A stretch of 11,990 bases of DNA from an uncultured Phycisphaerales bacterium. GTDB lineage: Bacteria; Planctomycetota; Phycisphaerae; Phycisphaerales; SM1A02. The position numbers and the translations under genes are program-made. Positions 1 to 6,239 of this stretch are shown here, one piece after another (the stretch's first letter is position 1; every line of letters begins with the position of its first letter). Location of the stretch: the NCBI GenBank assembly GCA_946886375.1, contig CAMPIL010000076.1, forward strand, positions 1-11,990, written 5' to 3'. Under the pieces are notes generated by a model. It ran no database searches. It was not told the origin of the DNA and saw only the letters and a list, made by a program, of their open reading frames with translations.

Positions 1-977
1 GGTGTGTACAGGCTGCCGCCGGGCAAGTGCCTTCCCTTGACGTGATCAAACGCGACCTGCGCTTCGCTCCACTCCTGCTGGCGGCGTGCGAGCATGGGGT
101 TGAACTGCATGAGCGTGTTCAGGTCCGGCGCGAGGGCCGATTGCTCTGATCCGCCCTCGTTGTTGCGCGCGATGCGCTGGAGTTCGCGCTTGCCAGCACG
201 AATCTGCGATTCGAGCGTGGCCAGCATGTCCATGTTGGATTTCTGCAGTCCGACCAGGTCGCTGGTCTGGTACTTGGCCTCGATGGTTCTGCGATCGGTC
301 TGCAGCATGTTGAGGTCGCGCAGGTAGCGGGCCTCGTTGTCCTTGAGTTCCGCAAGCGTGCCGGGAACATCCTGCCCGTTGTACTGGCCGTAGATTTCAA
401 AGTAGGCCTTGAGCACCGCGTTGGTCACGGCCTGCGCCACGGTGGGATCGGGCGACTCGTACCAGACGAAGATGAGCAAACTGTCGCGGTCTGATTCGAC
501 GGTCAGGTTTTCCTTCATCTGGCGCACCACGCCCGGCGTGCGCGTCCACGGCATCTTGGACAGTTCCTCATCGGTCAAGGCCCGCTCCAGCACGCGGTCG
601 TTCTTGATCAGCCGAATCTGCGTCGTGCGGAACTGCTCGTAGTACCGCTGCTCGTGCAATTCGGTCTGACGAAGCACGGCAGGAACCTGCGGAGTGATGC
701 GCACCGCACCCACGCTGCGGTACATAGGGGTGGCGGTGAAGTAGCCGATCGCGCCCAGCGCCGTCGCGAGCCCCAGCCCGAGAATGCACGCCCAGCGCCA
801 CCGGCCGCGCATGCGGTCATCCAGCACCGTCCACAGTGAAGTGCCCTGCTCAGCCGACTCGCCTTCACCCAGGATGGACGCCGGCAACCCCAGCGACCGA
901 ACATCGGCCTGTCGCGATGCGCGCGTGGGCATCGACTCATAGAGCGCCAATTCAGATGACATTCTCCGCGATTTCAT
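1..977 (-). CDS. Wzz/GumC-like polysaccharide chain-length determinant (3' end outside window)
   Basis: Reading the minus strand from the ATG at 977-975 gives 325 codons without a stop to the window edge, so the C-terminus is missing. A cytoplasmic N-terminal stretch (about 1-57) precedes one hydrophobic segment (about 60-80), followed at once by a 'TPMYRS' region of the kind that follows TM1 in Wzz/GumC/chain-length-determinant proteins. Residues about 205-310 are charged and rich in heptad-like leucines, fitting the periplasmic coiled coil of polysaccharide co-polymerases. Known role of the family: inner-membrane control of the length or export of Wzy-dependent polysaccharide. Its start overlaps the stop of the EpsI gene by 1 nt (TGATG). 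A strong Shine-Dalgarno, GGAGGAG (991-985, 7-nt spacer), supports this start. Whether a C-terminal BY-kinase domain follows cannot be seen. The family call is fairly secure; the exact subtype is not. Confidence 0.85.
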   Translation of the reverse strand, partial: MKSRRMSSELALYESMPTRASRQADVRSLGLPASILGEGESAEQGTSLWTVLDDRMRGRWRWACILGLGLATALGAIGYFTATPMYRSVGAVRITPQVPAVLRQTELHEQRYYEQFRTTQIRLIKNDRVLERALTDEELSKMPWTRTPGVVRQMKENLTVESDRDSLLIFVWYESPDPTVAQAVTNAVLKAYFEIYGQYNGQDVPGTLAELKDNEARYLRDLNMLQTDRRTIEAKYQTSDLVGLQKSNMDMLATLESQIRAGKRELQRIARNNEGGSEQSALAPDLNTLMQFNPMLARRQQEWSEAQVAFDHVKGRHLPGGSLYT

Positions 978-1690
978 CAGGAGGCTCCTCCAGCAACTTG
1001 CAAGGCGTTCAGCAGGTCGCCCATGCCTGCAAGCAACTCTTCGGCGCATGCGGCGGCTTCATCGGCCGGCATGCCGGCCATCGTGATCAACTGAATCTGC
1101 GCCACTCCCTGCACCGAAAGCGCCAGACGCTCGGATTGGCGATAGATGTCATCGATCTGCGGCGTCACCCTGCCGTCGGGCAGGATGAATGCATTGAAGA
1201 TTCGGATGACGTCTTCGCCAGCGTAACTTCGCGGGCGGCTGAACAAGTATTCGCGAACCAACAGCCGCTCGCTCCGCACGTGCAGGCTTTCATCTCGCTG
1301 GGAGTCGTCCCGGGGAACCCAGCCGGAACTGGGGTAACAGATCGGCGGATAGTGGCCGATCATGTCGCGCGCATCGCAGCAGTGCACGATCAGCACGTGC
1401 ACCATCGCGCCGTCGGACCGCGAGTAGGTGCGGCTGAGCACACAATTGGGATGCAGCAATTCCTGGGCCTCGCGCGGAATCATCTCGCGCGCGTCCTCGC
1501 CCACCCATCCAGCTTGGATGAAGTATGGCACCGATTCCATCGCGCGCGCAATCGCCGCGTTGTGCTTCTGTGCCTCTGGATCGGACCGGCTGCGGTTGGG
1601 CATCAGCATCGACAAGCCCACGAGCACCGCGAGCGTCAGCCACGGCGCGGCATAGCCAGCGAGCGAGAATCTGGAAGCGGTCTTTTTCAT
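977..1690 (-). CDS. epsI: EpsI-domain protein, exosortase partner (DUF3485 type)
   Basis: The protein has 237 aa. It has an N-terminal membrane anchor (about 13-30), then an extracytoplasmic domain with the sequence 'HYPPICYPSSGW' at 113-124. This matches the H-x-P-x-x-C-Y-P-x-x-G-W signature of EpsI (exosortase-associated) proteins; His113 and Cys118 are the conserved positions. EpsI domains are found fused to, or directly beside, exosortases in loci for exopolysaccharide and PEP-CTERM-type sorting; their biochemical activity is not firmly established. The start ATG (1690-1688) overlaps the exosortase stop by 4 nt (ATGA), and GAGG lies 11 nt upstream, so translational coupling is likely. A longer open frame extends upstream to 2263, but that part lies antiparallel in phase inside the exosortase gene and is not a protein. 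The length is typical for a stand-alone EpsI. Confidence 0.88.
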   Translation of the reverse strand: MKKTASRFSLAGYAAPWLTLAVLVGLSMLMPNRSRSDPEAQKHNAAIARAMESVPYFIQAGWVGEDAREMIPREAQELLHPNCVLSRTYSRSDGAMVHVLIVHCCDARDMIGHYPPICYPSSGWVPRDDSQRDESLHVRSERLLVREYLFSRPRSYAGEDVIRIFNAFILPDGRVTPQIDDIYRQSERLALSVQGVAQIQLITMAGMPADEAAACAEELLAGMGDLLNALQVAGGAS

Positions 1691-2559
1691 TGACTGGCAA
1701 GCCTCAAGCGCGTCACGGGGAATTCCAGCCAGCGAATGGCCCGGAGAATGAACGCGAGCATGATCATGGCCACCGGCAGCATGATCCAACCGGCCAAGTC
1801 GTGGAATTGCTGGGCCGTCTCGTTGCCGCCGTAGCCGAAGATCAGGCTTGTGGGCACCAGCCGCAACACGTTGCACGCCATCGCGATGAACGGGCTCAGC
1901 AGCAGCAGCGTCAGGCGCGTTCCGGGCCGCAGCGCGGTGCCGAATGCAAAGGCATACACCACCAGCGCGAGCGCGAAGACCATGCGCATGCCGTTGCATG
2001 CCTCGCCAACCGCGACGCGCTCGCCGTTGATGATCAGGATGTTTCCGCTCTTGACGTTGGTGATGCCGATCAATTCGAGGATGAAATGAGTCACGCTGGT
2101 GGCGAGCGTCTGCAGCGGATAGGCGATCGCGTGGCGGATTTCGCCGGGCACGGGAAGTGCGAACGCCATTACCGCAAACACCGGCCCCAGAAGAAACAGC
2201 GGCGTCATGCCGGTCATCGTGAAGATGACGCCGGCAATGGAAATTGCCGCCCCGCCGTGCCATGCGTATTGCACACCCTGCTCAAACCCCCACCAACTCA
2301 CGAGCCATCCCAATCCCGCAACAAGTGGACCGATGAGACTCGGGTGCACGGGAATGTACCGCAGACGGCTGCGACGCAGCCACAGCAGGTACGCCGCCAC
2401 GAGGGGCGCGAGAAACACGTGCGACTGTTCCGGATCGTGCCGGCCGATGTTGATGATGTCCAAAATCGGTTCGCGATGCAGCCATGCCGTGACGAGCAGC
2501 AGCGACGTCAGTTGCACGTAGTCGATGAAACGCCAGGCTCTTCGTGGATGGGTGAACAT
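1687..2559 (-). CDS. Exosortase / archaeosortase family transpeptidase
   Basis: A 290-aa, strongly hydrophobic, multi-pass protein (about eight candidate TM helices). Family motifs appear in order: 'QSHVFLAP' (45-52), 'ALPVPGEI' (134-141), 'EACNGMRM' (186-193) holding the presumed nucleophile Cys188, 'NVLRLVP' (230-236) with Arg233, and 'FHDLAGW' (252-258) with His253. This Cys/Arg/His arrangement is that of exosortases, which are inner-membrane enzymes that recognise and cleave short C-terminal sorting signals (PEP-CTERM and relatives) on exported proteins and are usually encoded with exopolysaccharide genes. Here the next genes are an EpsI protein and a Wzz-like protein, which fits that context. 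The ATG at 2559 has only a weak GAG-type ribosome site. I cannot assign the subclass; a planctomycete XrtU-like type is possible. No PEP-CTERM substrate is encoded in the window, so its target lies elsewhere. Confidence 0.93.
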   Translation of the reverse strand: MFTHPRRAWRFIDYVQLTSLLLVTAWLHREPILDIINIGRHDPEQSHVFLAPLVAAYLLWLRRSRLRYIPVHPSLIGPLVAGLGWLVSWWGFEQGVQYAWHGGAAISIAGVIFTMTGMTPLFLLGPVFAVMAFALPVPGEIRHAIAYPLQTLATSVTHFILELIGITNVKSGNILIINGERVAVGEACNGMRMVFALALVVYAFAFGTALRPGTRLTLLLLSPFIAMACNVLRLVPTSLIFGYGGNETAQQFHDLAGWIMLPVAMIMLAFILRAIRWLEFPVTRLRLASQ

Positions 2560-2601
2560 GAATCTCGATGATGCGGGCGTGAAACCACCTGATTGATCGA
2601 A

Positions 2602-3567
2602 TCAGACCAATGAACCTGACGAATGCATGGCGGATGGGCGAAGCCTGGGTTGCGCAACGTCATTCGCCGCCGATGCCAGGCTTCTCTGCAGGATTCTGCC
2701 GTGCGACGGCACGATCGCGCCCGGTCCGACGACGCTGCGGCTGACCACCGCGCGCTTGCCCACGTGGGCGTGCCACAACAGAACGCTGTTGTGAAGCACC
2801 GCGCCGTCCTCTATCACCGCATCGTCCTCGACAATGCAGAATCCTTCGATCGAAACTGTCGGCGCAATCGAAGCGCGCGGCGAAATCCGAAACATCGATG
2901 CGCCGCCGGACTGCTGACAAAGACTCTGCCCCACGCAGGAGAGGTAACTGCCAAGGTCATTCAGCCGCCACACTTCGCTGCCCAGCGACGCGGCGAGAAC
3001 CTGTCTGCCCGCGCGGCGCAATGACGGAATCAACTGCTCTTTCAAATCCACGTAGCCGATCGCCGCGGCGGAATTGATCGCCTCTTGAGTGAACAGGTAT
3101 GCGCCGGCGGGTTCATCCTCGCCACACACTCCGACTGCTCCTGCGACATCATCACCACGGTCCTGCACCGATTCGAGCAATGGCATGAGCGAGCGCGGCG
3201 GAAGGCGTTTGATTTCGCACACCAGGATCAGCGCACACTCATCAACGTCCTGGGCAACGTCGCGGACGATGCCTGCCGCGCCCCGCCAGGCCGCGGGCTC
3301 GGCGATCACTCGCACCGCAGATCGCTGTGAAGGTCGCAGGCATGCAGCGGCGCCAATGGCGAACATCGATTCGACTTCGCTTGGCGTGTTGACGACAGCT
3401 TGAATCCGCTCAACTCCCGGCAACGCGGAAACCACGTTCACCCACGCGTCAAGCAGCGTGCCGCTGTGCCCAACGGGAAGACTCAACACCGGAACGTCCA
3501 GCGACTCGGCTAAAGACGAGGGACGGATTCGACCGGCGAGCAGAATGGCAAAAATCGGCTGCGGCAT
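2602..3567 (-). CDS. Nucleotidyltransferase-like protein with degenerate active site and C-terminal left-handed beta-helix
   Basis: A 321-aa protein laid out like sugar-phosphate nucleotidyltransferases. It opens with a beta strand and 'LLAG' (9-12), but the nucleotide-binding loop G-G-x-G-T-R-L is absent. 'AEPAAWRGAAGI' (89-100) resembles the E-x-x-x-x-G-T-A-G segment; 'LILVCEIKR' (113-121) stands where a metal-binding Asp is expected; 'GYVDLKEQLIPSL' (171-183) and 'WRLNDLGSYL' (200-209) resemble late motifs of the fold. From about 226 to 285, repeated I/V-x-x-x-A/G hexads (ISPRA, IAPTV, IVEDDA, IEDGA, VGKRA, VGPGA) indicate a left-handed beta-helix as in GlmU or ADP-glucose/GDP-mannose pyrophosphorylases. 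The fold is therefore likely but catalysis is doubtful; a regulatory or structural paralog is possible. A strong Shine-Dalgarno (GAGGGAG, about 7 nt upstream) supports the start. It lies 42 nt before the exosortase gene and 56 nt after the cupin gene. Confidence 0.75.
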   Translation of the reverse strand: MPQPIFAILLAGRIRPSSLAESLDVPVLSLPVGHSGTLLDAWVNVVSALPGVERIQAVVNTPSEVESMFAIGAAACLRPSQRSAVRVIAEPAAWRGAAGIVRDVAQDVDECALILVCEIKRLPPRSLMPLLESVQDRGDDVAGAVGVCGEDEPAGAYLFTQEAINSAAAIGYVDLKEQLIPSLRRAGRQVLAASLGSEVWRLNDLGSYLSCVGQSLCQQSGGASMFRISPRASIAPTVSIEGFCIVEDDAVIEDGAVLHNSVLLWHAHVGKRAVVSRSVVGPGAIVPSHGRILQRSLASAANDVAQPRLRPSAMHSSGSLV

Positions 3568-3623
3568 CGCGCGTCTCCCTCAGGTTCCAAATTTTCTGGT
3601 TGCGGCGAAGGTCGCCGGGATCA

Positions 3624-4163
3624 TCAACCGTTGCGCGGCGCCCACGGGAAGCCGGCAACGCTGTCCCACGCTCGACGATGTTCGTCGGGCTTGGCCGGGT
3701 TGTACGCCTTGGTGACGTAATACAGCAGCCCCGCCGGCTGCGGACCAACGCATGCAGCCCCGTGCCATAGCGGCGGCGGAATGACCGCGACGCCCGGACG
3801 TTTCTCGCCGGTCACCAGCAGCCATGCGGTGTTGTCGGCTTCGCGATACACGCCGATCTTGAGGTGACCGGTGAGACAAAGCCAGAAATCGGTTTGATGA
3901 TCGTGCCGATGCCACGCCTTCACGACGCCGGGGTACTGCGTTGAAAAGTTGATCTGTCCCTGCGGGCTCATCACGCCGCTGAGAAGATTCATCAGCGACC
4001 AGCCGCGATCGTCGGTGTATGGAGTAACGGGGACGAAGACCGGCTCGTGCTGGGCCAGCGCTATTTCGTGCGCTGCGGCCCACGTGCCGGTGAATTCGCG
4101 AAACGGCAGCACCTGCAATGCTTTGGCGGGCGAGGAGGTCAAGGTTTTGGTTTGCGTTTCCAT
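3624..4163 (-). CDS. Cupin, RmlC-like (dTDP-4-dehydrorhamnose 3,5-epimerase-related)
   Basis: A 179-aa single-domain cupin. Features in order are 'DDRGWSLMNLL' (51-61), similar to the start of RmlC-type epimerases; the first cupin motif 'WHRHDHQTDFW' (84-94) with His85/87/89; 'LTGHLKIGVY' (97-106); and a second motif 'IPPPLWHGA' (128-136) with His134. RmlC relatives epimerise 4-keto nucleotide sugars for polysaccharide synthesis, and its position at the head of an exosortase/polysaccharide operon fits such a role. However, the several clustered histidines also suit a metal-dependent cupin, so the exact reaction is open. I chose the ATG at 4163; a TTG at 4175 would add four residues. Neither has a clear ribosome site. 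A TACAAT box at 4225-4220 on the minus strand would give a leader of roughly 50 nt. Confidence 0.75.
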   Translation of the reverse strand: METQTKTLTSSPAKALQVLPFREFTGTWAAAHEIALAQHEPVFVPVTPYTDDRGWSLMNLLSGVMSPQGQINFSTQYPGVVKAWHRHDHQTDFWLCLTGHLKIGVYREADNTAWLLVTGEKRPGVAVIPPPLWHGAACVGPQPAGLLYYVTKAYNPAKPDEHRRAWDSVAGFPWAPRNG

Positions 4164-4219
4164 TGAACGGTTCAAGCGTCGCCGCCCCGCGCGACCAGAA
4201 CTTCGGCGAGGGCAGTTTT

Positions 4220-4225
4220 ATTGTA
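4220..4225 (-). promoter_or_regulatory. Candidate -10 box for the polysaccharide/exosortase operon
   Basis: The minus strand reads TACAAT here (5 of 6 matches to TATAAT), about 56 nt before the cupin ATG. The -35 region is poor, and the dyad at 4244-4259 covers it. The placement fits a repressed or activator-dependent promoter for the five-gene operon, but this is a motif match only. Confidence 0.35.
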
Positions 4226-4243
4226 ACGGACCGTCCTGAAGCG

Positions 4244-4259
4244 TGCAGGCACGCCTGCA
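4244..4259. repeat. Inverted repeat upstream of the cupin operon
   Basis: TGCAGGC and GCCTGCA are separated by 2 nt. The dyad sits about where the -35 region of the minus-strand TACAAT box would lie, so it could be an operator. It is too tight to form a good RNA hairpin, which favours a DNA-binding site. No regulator gene is present nearby. Confidence 0.35.
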
Positions 4260-4352
4260 TGAGCGGTATCTTGTGACTGTTCGTACGCACGGATTCTCCC
4301 ATTGACGAGCCGACGGTTTGGTGGTGCAACGCGATATGGAAGTCACAGCACG

Positions 4353-4364
4353 TCCGCATGCGGA
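4353..4364. repeat. Perfect 12-bp palindrome in the divergent intergenic region
   Basis: TCCGCATGCGGA is a perfect 12-bp palindrome in the middle of the non-coding region. It could be an operator for either divergent gene. A palindrome of this length can also occur by chance in GC-rich DNA. Confidence 0.3.
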
Positions 4365-4536
4365 TTTCTCGCAGGGGATTCTCACTGTGGCACATTGGAA
4401 TAACCCTTGGGAATCGACCCCAACATGGCTTCAGAACGCTAACCGACTTGAGTCAGATCGCCGACGAAATATCGCAGCGGCTCATGCGTTGTTCGAAGGT
4501 TCACCCTTCCCACTTTGATGAGTTGCAGTTCTGATG

Positions 4537-4564
4537 TACATACCTTGTGTTCGGAGATTCATTG
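4537..4564 (+). promoter_or_regulatory. Candidate -10 box and ribosome-binding site deciding the start of the DoxX/MauE-thioredoxin gene
   Basis: TACATA (4537-4542), with TTGATG 16 nt upstream (4515-4520), is a plausible promoter. GGAG (4553-4556) lies 8 nt before the ATG at 4565. This favours the ATG at 4565 over an in-frame GTG at 4547. Confidence 0.4.
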
Positions 4565-5626
4565 ATGCCGCCAAGTGATGCCACCCTGGCCGGACGAATT
4601 GGCTTTGCGCTCTGTCGGGTCATCGTCCCGCTGTGGGTGCTGACGGGCGCGGCGTTCAAGTTGTACGAGCGCAACCCGAGCAACTTGCCGGTGATCATTC
4701 GCGAGTTCGCGCGCAAGCAGGTGTCCATTGACCTGCTGGTTCTGTTTCGCGTGCTGATCGGCCTGGAACTGTTCGCCGTGCTGGTCATGGTGTTCATTCC
4801 CCGCCTCTCACGCGCGATGGCCGCATTCATGCTCAGTTGCTTTTGCTTGATCCTCATCGGTGAGATGATCATGAACGCGCAGAAATGCGGCTGTTTTGGA
4901 TCACTTCCCGTTAAACCCTGGCACATGCTGGTCATCGATGGCGCGCTCCTCGCCGGCGTCGTGATCACCTGGATGCTGGAGCGCGCGCGCCGGCCCGCGA
5001 TCGCCGCTGAATCGTCGTCGGTATTGTGGCCATCGCTGGCCATGGTGCCGCTGCTGGTGGTGACCGTCGGCGGAAGCCTCGCCGTGCCCGAACCCCCCGC
5101 CACGCCTCAAGACGAGCCGGAAATTGCCATCGTGCACAACGATGGGCAGGCTGCCACCGTGGAACAAGCACCCGTGCCTCCGGCTGATCCGCAAGTTAAT
5201 CCGCGCCCCATGGCCGTTCCCAGTTCCTGGTACATCAAAACCAACGCTCAGCAGGAATTTGAAGGCAAGAAGTGGCGCGACATCGAACTCTTCCAAATGA
5301 TGCGACGCTGGCCCAAGGACCTGGACCAGGGCAGGCACTACGTTGTGTTCTATCGGCGGGATTGCGAGCACTGCGAGGCGATGTTCCTCGATCACCTTCT
5401 GATCCCGTTGGATGCACCGGTCGCTGCGGTGCAGATTCCACACAGCAAAACCGAACTGATGCCGCCCTCCCCCTGGAACATGCCGGCCACGCCCTGCGAG
5501 ATGCTGGAACTGCCGCTTGGATGCAACTGGATCATCACCCCGCCGCTGGCATTCACCATTGAAAACGGCACGGTGATTTGCGCTGTTGAAGGCGATGGTT
5601 ACGAGCAGTGCCTTGGTCTGCGATAA
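4565..5626 (+). CDS. DoxX/MauE-like membrane protein fused to a periplasmic thioredoxin-like domain
   Basis: A 353-aa protein in two parts. The N-terminal part (1-175) has about five hydrophobic segments (about 12-30, 58-78, 84-104, 121-136, 153-173) and the motif 'KCGCFGSLPVKPWHML' (107-122), the C-x-C-F-G signature of MauE/DoxX-type membrane proteins. A Pro/Ala-rich linker (about 174-218) leads to a thioredoxin-like domain (about 222-353) with 'YRRDCEHCEAMF', active-site pair Cys267/Cys270, and 'IITPPLAFTIENG' (323-335) carrying the expected cis-proline. Related fusions pass reducing equivalents across the membrane or mature extracytoplasmic disulfides; that role is inference here. Extra cysteines (311, 320, 339, 349) in the thioredoxin part may form structural or relay disulfides. 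With five TM helices and an internal N-terminus, the thioredoxin domain would lie outside the cytoplasm. The gene stands alone on the plus strand; its partner proteins are not in view. Confidence 0.82.
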   Translation: MPPSDATLAGRIGFALCRVIVPLWVLTGAAFKLYERNPSNLPVIIREFARKQVSIDLLVLFRVLIGLELFAVLVMVFIPRLSRAMAAFMLSCFCLILIGEMIMNAQKCGCFGSLPVKPWHMLVIDGALLAGVVITWMLERARRPAIAAESSSVLWPSLAMVPLLVVTVGGSLAVPEPPATPQDEPEIAIVHNDGQAATVEQAPVPPADPQVNPRPMAVPSSWYIKTNAQQEFEGKKWRDIELFQMMRRWPKDLDQGRHYVVFYRRDCEHCEAMFLDHLLIPLDAPVAAVQIPHSKTELMPPSPWNMPATPCEMLELPLGCNWIITPPLAFTIENGTVICAVEGDGYEQCLGLR

Positions 5627-5806
5627 CCAGCCGCCGTCAAACTGGGCGATCATGAATCGGCGCGGCGGATGCGAGGATCGGCTGCGGCCGCCGTCAGTCT
5701 TGAGCCCTGATTTCACACCACCAGCGGGACTGGCGCGCGCGATTTGTCGCGAGCGTGCGCCAAGACAGAAATTTTGTTTGTCTGTCGGCCGGTTGGTGGT
5801 AATCTG
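5627..5806. other. Non-coding interval with a 10-bp direct repeat
   Basis: No credible gene lies here. GCCGCCGTCA occurs twice (5630-5639 and 5687-5696), 57 nt apart. The right half holds the folded element described next. No intrinsic terminator with a directly adjoining T-tract is seen. Confidence 0.45.
5717..5800 (+). ncRNA. Candidate structured leader RNA: three-way junction over the ribosome-binding site of the zinc-ribbon gene
   Basis: Pairing by eye gives three nested stems. P1: 5717-5725 with 5792-5800 (ACCACCAGC / GTTGGTGGT, 9 bp including one G-U), extendable by 5726-5727 with 5789-5790 around a bulge. P2: 5731-5740 with 5753-5762 (10 bp, one G-U, 12-nt loop). P3: 5764-5769 with 5781-5786 (GACAGA / TCTGTC, 6 bp). 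The stems are joined by very short linkers (about 3, 1 and 2 nt). The 3' strand of P1 contains GGTGGT (5795-5800), the only purine-rich site before the ATG at 5807, so folding would hide it. This is the layout of a translational riboswitch or protein-autoregulated leader, and I do not recognise it as a known class. Alternatives are DNA operators (each stem is also a dyad) or chance in GC-rich sequence. Confidence 0.35.
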
Positions 5807-6133
5807 ATGGATGGAATGCTGGGAAACCTCAAGAGCCTGGACGCTCGACTGCTCAGCCGCCGCTGTGTCGGGTGCGGATACGACGGTGCGTTGCTGCGCG
5901 GCGGACAAGCCCGCCGATGTGCGCGGTGCGGCTGCGACCTCACGCAACGGCCGGCTCGCAGTTACGCCGAGATGGAAGGCCTTCTTGGCCACCCCATGAT
6001 GATTGAGACGCCGGTCTGGCGGCCTCAGCAGTTCGGCACGCTGACCAAGCGATGGATGGCGGTTCTGTTTTTCTGGGCCGCGCTGCTTGGGGCAATCGCC
6101 TGCCTGTTCGTTGCCGCCATCGGAGCGGTGTAG
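5807..6133 (+). CDS. Small zinc-ribbon protein with a C-terminal transmembrane anchor
   Basis: A 108-aa protein. Cys20-x2-Cys23 and Cys38-x2-Cys41 (plus Cys43) within about 20-43 form a typical zinc-ribbon pair, followed by a short polar region and one C-terminal hydrophobic helix (about 83-107). The layout predicts a tail-anchored membrane protein with a cytoplasmic zinc ribbon. The molecular role is unknown. I chose the ATG at 5807; a second ATG at 5816 and a TTG at 5744 share the frame. GGTGGT 6 nt upstream is the best ribosome site and is buried in a predicted RNA stem. A TAATCT at 5800-5805 could instead be a -10 box, but its spacing to the start would be wrong for a leaderless message. 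Confidence 0.7.
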   Translation: MDGMLGNLKSLDARLLSRRCVGCGYDGALLRGGQARRCARCGCDLTQRPARSYAEMEGLLGHPMMIETPVWRPQQFGTLTKRWMAVLFFWAALLGAIACLFVAAIGAV

Positions 6134-6203
6134 ACGGGCAAGGCAAAACCACAAAATTTGATCCAGAAGCGGCGGGGTGCGCCAATGTTGCTCCAACCTG
6201 CGC

Positions 6204-6238
6204 CTTTCTGCTTTCGGCTTTCTGTTTTATGCTTTCTG
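6204..6238 (+). repeat. Five tandem imperfect heptamers just before the dipeptidase start
   Basis: Units in order are CTTTCTG, CTTTCGG, CTTTCTG, TTTTATG, CTTTCTG; the array ends two bases before the ATG at 6240. The fourth unit carries the TATGCT -10-like box, so the array overlaps the promoter. Pyrimidine-rich heptamers of this kind can change copy number by slippage. Confidence 0.65.
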
Positions 6239-6239
6239 C
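6228..6239 (+). promoter_or_regulatory. -10-like box giving a leaderless dipeptidase message
   Basis: TATGCT (6228-6233), then 6 nt, then ATG at 6240. No Shine-Dalgarno is present. Transcription starting at about +7 from the box would begin at the start codon itself. Confidence 0.4.

Larger units (their letters stand above)
4164..4564. other. Non-coding divergent control region
   Basis: About 400 nt lie between the divergent cupin and DoxX/MauE-thioredoxin genes. I found no open frame here with family character; short frames in it lack coding signs. It holds a minus-strand -10-like TACAAT, a plus-strand -10-like TACATA (4537-4542), and two DNA dyads listed separately. Nothing suggests a transposon remnant or tRNA. 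It most likely carries both promoters and their control sites. Confidence 0.6.

Noticed and set aside
836..1693. A 285-codon plus-strand open frame
   Set aside because: Antisense to EpsI and the start of the Wzz-like gene, with no recognisable domain.
1525..2571. A 348-codon plus-strand open frame
   Set aside because: It lies antisense to EpsI and the exosortase, which have conserved active-site motifs; its product is low-complexity and rich in Arg, Gln and His.
4318..4518. A 66-codon plus-strand frame in the divergent intergenic region
   Set aside because: No proper start with ribosome site, no hydrophobic or domain pattern, and it lies over the dyad region; judged to be chance.
5731..5786. 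Intrinsic terminator after the DoxX/MauE-thioredoxin gene
   Set aside because: The 10-bp hairpin is strong, but the T-rich stretch starts about 10 nt after it and sits inside a second stem, so it is not a standard terminator. A role in termination cannot be fully excluded.
4901..6196. A 431-codon minus-strand open frame
   Set aside because: Antisense to the DoxX/MauE-thioredoxin and zinc-ribbon genes, whose cysteine motifs are clear; its product has no protein-family character.
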